Source of the DNA: a virus
Reading direction: 5' to 3' (one strand)
IMG/VR virus record: IMGVR_UViG_3300021963_000508
Span: 1-28,902 of that record
DNA length: 28,902 nucleotides
The notes beneath the pieces are model-generated. The model made no database searches. It saw nothing but the letters and a program-made list of their open reading frames with translations, and was not told the DNA's origin. Position numbers and translations under genes: made by a program. Numbering within the stretch: position 1 is the stretch's first letter; each line of letters opens with the position of its first letter. This document shows, one piece after another, positions 11,879 to 18,555 of this stretch.

Positions 11879-12474
11879 GCCGCCAACGCGTTAGAAGCGT
11901 ATCGCCACGGGGTATCAACTGAACCAGCCCTTATTTCACGAATAAACGGATTGTTGCGCGGAACCAAATACACAGCCTCTTTACCATTGTTTTTCTTTTC
12001 TTTGACTGAGTAACCCAAGCCGCCAATTTCGTAATCGCAAAGCCAAACCTTGGCCTCTTGAATGTTGATGTAATAAAAACCGTCGTTAAAACCCCAGCAG
12101 TAATACAGGTTTGTTATCAAAGATTTGTTTTGTTCTTTTCTCAGGTGAATGCCGTAATAAACAAGTGCGTCTAGTTTTTCGCACGGCACCCACCATCCTC
12201 TTCTGTATTGCGGATCGTTGTGTTTACCGCCGCGTTTCTTGAACTCAAACAATGCTGTAATTTCGCCGTTGGGTGATTTGGCGGCAAAATCAATTTTGCA
12301 GTGTGGATCATCGCTGTAAGCCTCAATTTTTGACCTGAACTCCTGCGACAGCAAATACATTGCCCGTCGTTCGTTTTCAGCATCAATTTGCGTCTTCGTT
12401 GTCCGCTTCCCGTTGACTAACGGATGTTTGCGCGTTTGGTAATCAATCATTTCCGTGGACAAGAAAAAAGTCAT
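11875..12474 (-). CDS. PD-(D/E)XK superfamily protein, putative nuclease
   Basis: 199 residues from ATG 12474. A core typical of PD-(D/E)XK enzymes is visible: Asp62 in CKIDFAAKSPNGEI, then Glu77-Phe-Lys79 in TALFEFKKRGG, followed by WWVPCEKLDALVYYG and a beta-rich part ending GFYYINI. Phage proteins with the pattern xAxxExKxR...K.....A are recalled as uncharacterised members of this fold. Its start overlaps the upstream exonuclease stop (TGATG) and its own stop overlaps the methyltransferase ATG, so a nuclease-like and a methyltransferase gene are co-translated. It could be a restriction-type nuclease or a recombination nuclease. Confidence 0.6.
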   Translation of the reverse strand: MTFFLSTEMIDYQTRKHPLVNGKRTTKTQIDAENERRAMYLLSQEFRSKIEAYSDDPHCKIDFAAKSPNGEITALFEFKKRGGKHNDPQYRRGWWVPCEKLDALVYYGIHLRKEQNKSLITNLYYCWGFNDGFYYINIQEAKVWLCDYEIGGLGYSVKEKKNNGKEAVYLVPRNNPFIREIRAGSVDTPWRYASNALAA

Positions 12475-13154
12475 CAGAACTCCGGCTGATTCAGCATCAG
12501 GAAGGCATCGCGGGCGCCTTGCCACTCGATCACAGCCTCATCAACGTCAACCTTTTGCAGGGTTGTGTTTCCAGGGCGGGCCCAGAGCACCCCAGCCTTC
12601 TGTACGTACAGGTTTGGCCAGTGCAGGCTCAGCATTGCCAAATAACCGCCCAACTGGGTGCTTACGTCGTATGGACTGGCATCGGACTTGCCTTGGGTCT
12701 TTAGGTCCACCAGCACCAACTGTGTGTGATCATCCTTGCGCCGCAGCAGGCAATCAAAGCTTCCAGCAATGCTGCGCTCTACATCGCACAACCTGTATTC
12801 ACAGGCAATGGCCTCGTAGGTCTGCCAAACGGAATGATCCAGCAACGGTTCAATCCATTCGCTGTATTCCGCCGGATATTCGCCAGCGTCACCAGTCGTC
12901 AGAAAATCCTCCAACGCCTTGTGTACCGTCTTCCCCCGAGGCTCCCAAATATGCTTCGTCTCCATAATCCGTTTCATCGCCCAAGTGTCCTTCTTGCTTT
13001 TGCAAACTTGGGTCACCGAATGGTTCAGCCACATCCCTGTCGGTTCGTGGTAGTAGCGGTGCGCTTCCTCGTTGAACAGGATCGGCAACGGCTTCAACCA
13101 CCGCGAAGTCTCTGGGGCTGACGATTTCAACGCGTTCTGTTGGTGTGGGCTCAT
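12474..13154 (-). CDS. RecB/Cas4-like PD-(D/E)XK exonuclease
   Basis: 226 residues from ATG 13154 (TTG 13196 would add 14). From the longer frame the motifs are: His in EPRGKTVHKALEDFL, Glu in AIACEYRLCDVE, Asp in IAGSFDCLLRRKD, the Asp-x-Lys pair in LVLVDLKTQGK, and Gln/Tyr in DVSTQLGGYLAML. This is the classic RecB-family nuclease signature. In phages such proteins act with a single-strand annealing protein, and a DUF1071-type one lies downstream, so a two-component recombinase is likely. Its first 265 bases overlap the preceding frame, which is unusually long. Confidence 0.8.
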   Translation of the reverse strand: MSPHQQNALKSSAPETSRWLKPLPILFNEEAHRYYHEPTGMWLNHSVTQVCKSKKDTWAMKRIMETKHIWEPRGKTVHKALEDFLTTGDAGEYPAEYSEWIEPLLDHSVWQTYEAIACEYRLCDVERSIAGSFDCLLRRKDDHTQLVLVDLKTQGKSDASPYDVSTQLGGYLAMLSLHWPNLYVQKAGVLWARPGNTTLQKVDVDEAVIEWQGARDAFLMLNQPEF

Positions 13155-13329
13155 CTCTGAGAAGGTTGCGGTATGTGGGTGGTGTAAAACCGGCAATGCG
13201 TTTGGCGTCTTCCATTGTGATCAGCCAGCCCGGAGAAGGGTTGTCAAGATCCTGAAGAGTCCAGTGCTTTGCATCAATGCCACGCCTAAGCAGGCGGCGG
13301 ACTTCAGTTAGATCAAAGGCGAGTTTCAT
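12889..13329 (-). CDS. hypothetical protein overlapping the exonuclease gene
   Basis: From ATG 13329 (TAATG overlap with the upstream stop) the frame encodes 146 residues. The first 80 look genuine: FDLTEVRRLLRRGIDAKHWT, LQDLDNPSPGWLITMEDA, PTYRNLLRDEPTPTERV; such RGIxxxxWTxxDLDxPxPGW proteins are recalled from cyanobacterial phages. The last 60 residues are Gly/Asp-rich and lie fully over the exonuclease gene, so they may be mere read-through of the other frame, for instance after loss of an earlier stop. No function is known. Confidence 0.5.
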   Translation of the reverse strand: MKLAFDLTEVRRLLRRGIDAKHWTLQDLDNPSPGWLITMEDAKRIAGFTPPTYRNLLRDEPTPTERVEIVSPRDFAVVEAVADPVQRGSAPLLPRTDRDVAEPFGDPSLQKQEGHLGDETDYGDEAYLGASGEDGTQGVGGFSDDW

Positions 13330-13616
13330 TAAATCTCCCGCCACAACCGGTCACGGTCAGCACGGTCACGTTCGGCGCCGGCCATCGGGTGCAGCACGTA
13401 GCGGGCCGCCTGCGGGCTCTTCGGGTCGTCAGCGCCGACGTTCGGGCAGAAGGTCATGTACAGGCCAGTGTCGTCGTATTTGCCCATGGGGTGTCCATAA
13501 CAGGCATCGGCGGGCGGCGTGCGGCTGCTGGTGACGGAATAGGACACGGCACGGGTTTTGGCGTCGGCGGTCTGCCAGACGTATTTGCCCTTGTTCTCGG
13601 GTGCGTACAGCTTCAT
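13329..13616 (-). CDS. 95-residue hypothetical protein, GC-rich
   Basis: 95 residues (YVWQTADAKTRAVSYSVTSS, ACYGHPMGKYDDTGLYMTFC, then an Arg/Asp/Ala-rich end RDRADRDRLWREI). No family is recognised. It is clearly richer in G and C than the genes at 11.9-12.4 kb and 14.0 kb, which hints at separate acquisition. The stop is fused to the next start. A 33-base gap separates it from the upstream gene. Confidence 0.5.
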   Translation of the reverse strand: MKLYAPENKGKYVWQTADAKTRAVSYSVTSSRTPPADACYGHPMGKYDDTGLYMTFCPNVGADDPKSPQAARYVLHPMAGAERDRADRDRLWREI

Positions 13617-13649
13617 GGTTGGTTGATGGTGGTTGACGGTAGGGCGTGA

Positions 13650-14246
13650 TCAGTCGTCATAGACCCAGCAGCGGTTTTCCTCGTCCCAATACTTCCCGCC
13701 GTTCTGGCGCTTGTGTTCCTCCAGATACACCTCGTACTTGCCGTCGCGGAGCCACCGGAAAAGGTCAGGAAGGCTGCCCACGAACTCGCCGGCGGTCATC
13801 TTCCGCTTCTGCTCTTCAATCGCCCTTGTAGCGGCTTTCAGGAGGGTCTCCGGTCCTTCCAGCGCCACGATGGCTTTCCACTCGTCGTACGCCTTGGGCT
13901 TCGTTTGAGATGAGACGCGATCAGGGGCAGATTGATACAGCCTCCAGAACTCGTTGAACTCACCGGAATATTCCGGTTTTTTACGGGACTTGGACTTTTT
14001 TGGTTTTTCGTTATCGGAATTAACAGCCGTACTAATAATATTAGAAGATAAATCTTCTTTAATAGAAGAAAAATAAGAAGAAGAGGCTTCGCTTCCCTTC
14101 GGTCGCTCCGCCAGCGTAACATCCCTGTCAACCCCCAGCTCGATTAAATAGGCACAAAAACCAGTCAGGGACATGGTTCTGGGTTTGTAACGCTCCAAGT
14201 CATAAACCAAATCGTCGGGAAGACGGAGGAAAATGGGCTTTGCCAT
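13650..14246 (-). CDS. putative phage replication protein with RHH-like N-terminus
   Basis: 198 residues from ATG 14246. The N-terminus (IFLRLPDDLVYDLERYKPRT, SLTGFCAYLIELGV) has the strand-helix-helix look of a ribbon-helix-helix domain. A polar Ser/Asn/Lys-rich linker follows. The C-terminal half (EFNEFWRLYQSAPDRVSSQT, KAYDEWKAIVALEGPETLLK, GEFVGSLPDLFRWLRDGKYE) resembles the FxEFWxxYP...A...W module of phage O-like replication/helicase-loader proteins. It is the first leftward gene after the divergent region, which suits a replication initiator. An ATG at 14285 would add 13 residues. The function is a moderate-confidence inference. Confidence 0.6.
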   Translation of the reverse strand: MAKPIFLRLPDDLVYDLERYKPRTMSLTGFCAYLIELGVDRDVTLAERPKGSEASSSYFSSIKEDLSSNIISTAVNSDNEKPKKSKSRKKPEYSGEFNEFWRLYQSAPDRVSSQTKPKAYDEWKAIVALEGPETLLKAATRAIEEQKRKMTAGEFVGSLPDLFRWLRDGKYEVYLEEHKRQNGGKYWDEENRCWVYDD

Positions 14247-14456
14247 TGTTTGCGAAAAATTGCTCCTTGCTTTGAATGCTTGCAAAAGCTAGCGGTTTTT
14301 AGCAATACTGCAAGTACCCTGCGCCACAGTCCATAAACTCTTCCGATTTCGCCGCTAATCCGCAAAAACCGTCTCAAACGTCACGAACTGAGACACCCCA
14401 CCTTCCATTCTTTTCAGTTTGGGTTTATCCTGTCGTTATTACTTTTTTGTTCAACC
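14247..14456. promoter_or_regulatory. main divergent control region between early and late genes
   Basis: 210 bases between the leftward replication gene and the rightward terminase. It holds two inverted repeats: CTTGCA (14279-14284) with TGCAAG (14309-14314), 30 bases apart, and GTCTCA (14371-14376) with TGAGAC (14389-14394). On the minus strand TTGCAG and TAGCTT, 16 bases apart, overlap the first repeat and may be the early promoter. For terminase a weak TTCAGT...TTATTA pair lies near 14417-14445. These repeats are good operator candidates. Confidence 0.5.
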
Positions 14457-14774
14457 TTGGCACGCTCAACTGCTGCCGAAGTCAATTTCCGCATTGACAC
14501 TATTTACGGTCTTTTGACCGAAGGACAATCACGTGGTCAAATTGTTCAATTCGGATCGAAACAATGGAATATCACTCATCGTCAAGTTGATGAATACATT
14601 CAACGCGCAAGAATCCGCCTAGAAGAAGACGCCGCCATGACTCGACCCTCATGGATTGCTGAAGCCCTTGGCCGTGCTCGTACCTACGAACAGTCCGCTT
14701 ACAAGCGTGGTCAAACCCAAGTCGCCCTTAATGCCATTCAGCTTCAAGCCAAACTGATCGGCCTTGAAATTTGA
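14457..14774 (+). CDS. terS: terminase small subunit
   Basis: 105 residues from TTG 14457. It should recognise phage DNA and load it to the large subunit. The N-terminal helices form a HTH-like unit (FRIDTIYGLLTEGQSRGQIV, NITHRQVDEYIQRARIRLEE). The C-terminal oligomerisation part ends QVALNAIQLQAKLIGLEI, a recurrent small-terminase ending. It lies directly before the large subunit, with the stop overlapping the next TTG start (TTGA). The use of TTG starts for both subunits may keep their expression low. Confidence 0.8.
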   Translation: MARSTAAEVNFRIDTIYGLLTEGQSRGQIVQFGSKQWNITHRQVDEYIQRARIRLEEDAAMTRPSWIAEALGRARTYEQSAYKRGQTQVALNAIQLQAKLIGLEI

Positions 14775-16111
14775 GCCTCCTCGCCAACGCTCCGGGTGGT
14801 TTTCTCCTTGATCCACCATCGTCACAACAAGCGGGACCGACCACGCAGCAAGCCCTAGACCGCATTCGGCAAACACTGCTGCCGCATCAACTGGCTTTCT
14901 GCGATGACACCGAGCACCGCAAACTCGCCTTGGTCTGTGGGTTTGGTGCTGGCAAGACACATGGCCTCGTGGCTAAGGCTGTTCACATGGCAGCTCTGAA
15001 CATTGGCCACGTCAGCGCCCTGTTTGAGCCTGTCGCCCCGATGCTGCGTGACATCTTGCAGCGCACCATGGACGACCTGCTGGAAGAGTGGGAGATCCCG
15101 TTTGACTTCCGCGTCAGCCCGTTGCCGGAATACACCCTGCACTTCGCTGAGGGCAGCCACACCATCCTTCTGCGGACGATGGAAACGTGGAATCGGATAC
15201 GTGGTCAGAACCTCTGCGCCATAGGCTTTGACGAAGCCGACACCGCCAACAAACGGGTAGCAGAGCAGGCAACACGCATGGCCTTAGCTCGTCTCCGTTC
15301 TGGCAATGTGCAGCAGTTTTACGCCGCCACCACGCCTGAGGGTTACGGCTGGGCATTCGATACGTTCGACCGCAACGCCGGTGAAGATACCGCCCTGATC
15401 CGTGCTCGCACCATGGATAACCCATTTCTGCCTGATGGGTTTGTGGACAGCCTGATGGCTAACTATCCGCCACAACTAATCAAGTCGTACCTTGAAGGCC
15501 AATGGGTCAATCTCAATACGGGTCAGGTTTACGACAGGTTTGACAGGGCGAAGCATGTGGTGGCTAGCCTGCCGGACATCAGCCGTGAACCGCTCCGCGT
15601 GGGGGTGGACTTCAACGTGGCCAATATGTCCGCCGTCATTGGCGTGAGGCTTGCCAGCAGCTTGCTGGTGATTGACGAAATCAGCGGGGCGCACGATACC
15701 GACGCACTGGCCGTTGAAATCAAACGCCGCCACCCGGACAGACGTATATATGTGTACCCCGATGCTTCCGGCGGTAACCGCAGCACCAACGCCAGCCGCA
15801 CCGATATTCAGATTCTGGAAAGCCACGGGTTCAGCAACCAGTCCGGCAAGGCCAACCCACCTGTCCGTGATCGGGTGCTGGCGGTGCAGAGCCTGCTGGA
15901 AAATGCCAAGGGTGACGTGCGACTGCAGGTATTTGAGGGTTGCCGGCGGTTGATCGAGTGCTTAGAGCTGCAGAGCTGGACCGAAAAGGGTGACCCTGAC
16001 AAAGAAGCTGGGCATGACCACATGAATGATGCGCTGGGGTATCTGGTGTGGCGTGAGTTCAACCCGTTGCATCAGGGCGCTGGGCGGGGGACTGGCATCA
16101 GGCTGTACTGA
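14771..16111 (+). CDS. terL: terminase large subunit
   Basis: A 446-residue packaging motor. Walker A is CGFGAGKTHGL (56-66, Lys62), and Walker B is AIGFDEADT with Asp154-Glu155. A coupling-like segment QQFYAATTPEGYGW follows at 181-194. The nuclease domain has VGVDFN (Asp280), YVYPDASGG (Asp331) and GHDHMNDALGYL (Asp416, Asp420), the expected RNase H-fold acidic set. ATP hydrolysis drives DNA into the prohead and the nuclease cuts concatemers. The start is TTG 14771, overlapping the small subunit stop. Confidence 0.95.
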   Translation: MSLLANAPGGFLLDPPSSQQAGPTTQQALDRIRQTLLPHQLAFCDDTEHRKLALVCGFGAGKTHGLVAKAVHMAALNIGHVSALFEPVAPMLRDILQRTMDDLLEEWEIPFDFRVSPLPEYTLHFAEGSHTILLRTMETWNRIRGQNLCAIGFDEADTANKRVAEQATRMALARLRSGNVQQFYAATTPEGYGWAFDTFDRNAGEDTALIRARTMDNPFLPDGFVDSLMANYPPQLIKSYLEGQWVNLNTGQVYDRFDRAKHVVASLPDISREPLRVGVDFNVANMSAVIGVRLASSLLVIDEISGAHDTDALAVEIKRRHPDRRIYVYPDASGGNRSTNASRTDIQILESHGFSNQSGKANPPVRDRVLAVQSLLENAKGDVRLQVFEGCRRLIECLELQSWTEKGDPDKEAGHDHMNDALGYLVWREFNPLHQGAGRGTGIRLY

Positions 16112-16113
16112 TC

Positions 16114-16125
16114 GGGTATATTCCC
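16114..16125 (+). promoter_or_regulatory. GGGTATATTCCC box upstream of a small gene
   Basis: The near-palindrome GGGTATATTCCC follows the terL stop and precedes the GTG start at 16145 by about 20 bases. TATATT would serve as a -10, but no good -35 is seen. It resembles the GGGGTATACYCC motif at three other sites in this window. Confidence 0.35.
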
Positions 16126-16144
16126 GCCGTTTCGCCGGTGTCTG

Positions 16145-16333
16145 GTGCGCGTCTTCAAGTTCCGTACGGTTAAGGCTGTTCGCTCGGTGCTGCTGCACAA
16201 CGGTGGCTGGCTTGACGTAATCCGCGATGACCGGCAACTGCAGTATGCGCCGCGCCTGTCTGCTGATCAGGCTGAGCCGTATGGTCCATGGGATCGACGG
16301 GGCTTGCTGGAATGGGCGCACGACAATTTGTGA
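16145..16333 (+). CDS. 62-residue hypothetical protein
   Basis: 62 residues from GTG 16145 (VFKFRTVKAVRSVLLHNGGW, LDVIRDDRQLQYAPRLSADQ, ending WDRRGLLEWAHDNL). It is beta-alpha in look, with a basic start and an acidic end. No family is recognised. It sits between terL and the operator-like palindrome at 16364. Confidence 0.5.
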   Translation: MRVFKFRTVKAVRSVLLHNGGWLDVIRDDRQLQYAPRLSADQAEPYGPWDRRGLLEWAHDNL

Positions 16334-16350
16334 ACTGACCACTGGGGTGC

Positions 16351-16380
16351 TTGCCAAACCCAAGGGGTATACCCCATAAT
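16351..16380 (+). promoter_or_regulatory. promoter with perfect 12-bp palindrome in the spacer
   Basis: TTGCCA (16351-16356) and CATAAT (16375-16380) are 18 bases apart, and the spacer contains the perfect palindrome GGGGTATACCCC (16364-16375). A repressor bound there would block RNA polymerase. The gene at 16417 follows about 37 bases later. The palindrome is the best copy of the motif also seen at 9187 and 11017. Confidence 0.6.
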
Positions 16381-16416
16381 TAAGGGACAGGGGGCGACCC
16401 CACCACACACAAGACC

Positions 16417-16689
16417 ATGACCACCGCAACTCACGCTCTGACCAACGGCGAAAGCAACTTCATCTTCACCGTCAACGGTTCTGAAGGCATCCTGACCACC
16501 GTCAATCAGTTCGGCGCCGAAGTTGAAAAAGAGATCATGACCATTGAAGAGCTGCGCCAGTGGTGGAAGGCAGCCCTTAAGCATGGTTGCAAGCGCGGTT
16601 GGACCAACCCCATCCGTATCGAGCCCAGCGCCTTTGAGCAAATTGATGACAACCACTGGGAACACGAACTGGCGTTAGCCCAAGGCTGA
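16417..16689 (+). CDS. 90-residue hypothetical protein with its own promoter and terminator
   Basis: 90 residues: ESNFIFTVNGSEGILTTVNQ, FGAEVEKEIMTIEELRQWWK, then AALKHGCKRGWTNPIRIEPS and an acidic helix. The beta-rich start plus a Trp-rich basic middle suggests a compact soluble protein. It forms a single-gene unit, flanked by a promoter with an operator-like palindrome and a strong terminator, inside the packaging module. Such independently controlled single genes in phages are often lysogenic-conversion or defence genes (morons); that is inference. No family is recognised. Confidence 0.6.
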   Translation: MTTATHALTNGESNFIFTVNGSEGILTTVNQFGAEVEKEIMTIEELRQWWKAALKHGCKRGWTNPIRIEPSAFEQIDDNHWEHELALAQG

Positions 16690-16695
16690 TCACTC

Positions 16696-16715
16696 AGCCC
16701 CTTCGGGGGCTTTTT
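16696..16715 (+). terminator. strong rho-independent terminator
   Basis: A perfect stem AGCCCC (16696-16701) / GGGGCT (16706-16711) with a stable TTCG loop and five T directly after, 6 bases past the stop at 16689. Confidence 0.9.
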
Positions 16716-16751
16716 CTTTTGCCGCTACCCTGAAGCCGCCGCACTATCACA

Positions 16752-16940
16752 ATGTCCGCACCCCTCTGGCACGACCTTGAAGCCGCCTTTGACTCGACCA
16801 TTGACGACGCTTGTTACGAGTTCAACGAATCGGCTTCCGCCATGCTCACCGCCATTCAACAGTGGCTTTACGACGAAGGCTTTGACGAAGCTGCCGACGC
16901 CCTAGAAGAAGAAATCAGCCGCGCTGACCAAGCCGAATAA
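16752..16940 (+). CDS. 62-residue acidic hypothetical protein
   Basis: A very acidic all-helical protein (HDLEAAFDSTIDDACYEFNE, ASAMLTAIQQWLYDEGFDEA, ADALEEEISRADQAE). A DNA-mimic or protein-binding role would suit the charge, but nothing specific is seen. It follows the terminator and precedes the TTGACA-containing region before the portal gene. Confidence 0.5.
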   Translation: MSAPLWHDLEAAFDSTIDDACYEFNESASAMLTAIQQWLYDEGFDEAADALEEEISRADQAE

Positions 16941-17014
16941 ACTACCCCCGCTGGGTCGGTTCTGTCCGTAAGGCTGGACGCCGTGTGTGGCGGTATCGGA
17001 GGCCCAGTACCCTT

Positions 17015-17041
17015 TTGACAATTAACCTAAGGCCATAGAAT
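17015..17041 (+). promoter_or_regulatory. probable promoter for the structural operon
   Basis: TTGACA at 17015-17020 is followed by TAGAAT (17036-17041) after 15 bases, or GAATTT after 17. A six-codon mini-frame MAKREK starts at 17048 and its stop overlaps the portal ATG (ATGA at 17065-17068). The rest of 16941-17064 holds nothing recognisable. Confidence 0.5.
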
Positions 17042-17064
17042 TTGTGTATGGCTAAGCGCGAAAA

Positions 17065-18555
17065 ATGACTTACTCCGGCTTCCGCCACTATGACCGGAAT
17101 CTGACGCGCAAGGCAACGCAGGTTCAAGATGCAAACGGTGCTTGGGCTGCACAGGAACCGCATTGGATCCTTATCGAAGACTTGCTACAAGGCACATACG
17201 GTATGCGGCGTAAACATCGCCGTTACTTGCCGCAGGAACCACGCGAACAAGACGAGTCATACGACAACCGCCTAGCCCGTAGTGTTTGCCCGCCGTATTA
17301 CCAGCGCCTTGAGCGGATGCTGGCTGGCATGTTGACTCGTAAGCCGGTGCGTCTGGACGATGTGCCTGATGTAATCCGCGAGCAACTGTTTGACGTAGAC
17401 CTGCAGGGCAATGACCTGAATATTTTTACTTATGAATTAGCTCGCAAAATCATCCGTTACGGCCACGCCGGCGTATTGGTTGACTTCCCCAGCGAAACCG
17501 AAGACGAACTGCAAAACATTACTGACGTTGCTTCCTTACGTCCTTACTGGTGTGCTTACGTCCCGCGTGACATCCTCGGCTGGCGTTCTGAAATCGTTAA
17601 CGGCGCACAAAAACTGACCATGCTGCGCCTACTGGAGCGCATCGTTGTTCCTGATGGTGAGTTTGGTGAAAAATACCTAGAGCAGGTGCGCGTGCTGCGT
17701 CCGGGTTCCTACGAGCTGCACCGTCAATCAGACACCAAAGGTCAATACGACAAAGTGGCGGAAGGCACCACCAGCCTTGATTACATTCCTTTTGCCATTG
17801 CCTATTCCAACCGTGTCGGCTTGCTTGAATCCCGCCCGCCGTTGGAAGATATTGCCGAGCTGAACCTAAAGACCTATCAGATCCAAAGTGATCTGGACAA
17901 CATGCTGCACATCAGCGGCGTGCCAATGCTGGCCTTTTATGGCTTCCCGTCATCTGCCGAGGAAGTGTCAGCCGGTCCCGGAGAAGCTATTGCATTCCCC
18001 GCTGAAGGCCGTGCTGAATACATTGAACCCGAAGGCAAGAGTTACGAAGCTCAGTTCCGTCGTCTTGAACAACTTGCCGGTCAGATCAATGAACTCGGCC
18101 TGTCTGCTGTGCTTGGCCAAAAATTAAGCGCCGAAACCGCCGAGGCTAAACGCATTGATCGCAGCCAAGGCGACAGCACCATGATGGTTGTTGCTCAGCA
18201 GGTACAGGATCTGATTGATAACTGCCTGCGGTATCACGCCGATTATCTTGGTCAACAACAATCAGGTAGCAGCTTTGTCAACAGGGATTTTGTGGGCGCA
18301 CGCCTTGAACCACAAGAAATCCTTGCCCTGCTGCAGCTTTACACCGCTGGCACCATCACTCAGAAGACTTTGCTCGATCAACTGGCGCAAGGTGAAGTGT
18401 TGGGCGATGACTTTGATGTTGAGGAGGAGCTGGAAGCAACGCAAGCTGGCGGTTTGATTGAACTTGGCGGTCCTGAAAATCTTGGCGGCGAGGATATTTC
18501 AGGCGAAGAGCTGACAATGGAAGACAATGCAGAGCCCGTTACGCCGGTTGAATAA
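17065..18555 (+). CDS. portal protein (DUF4055 type)
   Basis: A 496-residue portal, the dodecameric ring at the capsid vertex through which DNA enters and leaves. The N-terminus has RRYLPQEPREQDESYDNRLA and RSVCPPYYQRLERMLAGMLT, the signature block of DUF4055 portal proteins. The middle is rich in beta strands and YEL repeats (DIAELNLKTYQIQSDLDNML, YYGFPSS-like turn). The C-terminal part is acidic and rich in Gly and Glu, probably the crown/barrel. The position between terminase and a Mu F-like head protein agrees. The stop overlaps the next ATG (TAATG). Confidence 0.85.
   Translation: MTYSGFRHYDRNLTRKATQVQDANGAWAAQEPHWILIEDLLQGTYGMRRKHRRYLPQEPREQDESYDNRLARSVCPPYYQRLERMLAGMLTRKPVRLDDVPDVIREQLFDVDLQGNDLNIFTYELARKIIRYGHAGVLVDFPSETEDELQNITDVASLRPYWCAYVPRDILGWRSEIVNGAQKLTMLRLLERIVVPDGEFGEKYLEQVRVLRPGSYELHRQSDTKGQYDKVAEGTTSLDYIPFAIAYSNRVGLLESRPPLEDIAELNLKTYQIQSDLDNMLHISGVPMLAFYGFPSSAEEVSAGPGEAIAFPAEGRAEYIEPEGKSYEAQFRRLEQLAGQINELGLSAVLGQKLSAETAEAKRIDRSQGDSTMMVVAQQVQDLIDNCLRYHADYLGQQQSGSSFVNRDFVGARLEPQEILALLQLYTAGTITQKTLLDQLAQGEVLGDDFDVEEELEATQAGGLIELGGPENLGGEDISGEELTMEDNAEPVTPVE

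Noticed and set aside
12455-12967. Plus-strand open frame of 170 codons
   Set aside because: Opposite the RecB-like nuclease whose motifs are intact; the translation is Pro/Arg/Gln-rich and not protein-like.
15476-15826. Minus-strand open frame of 116 codons
   Set aside because: Antisense to the terminase nuclease domain.
16941-17014. Terminator after the acidic 62-residue gene
   Set aside because: Only a 4-bp stem (CGCC/GGCG) without a T-run is present.
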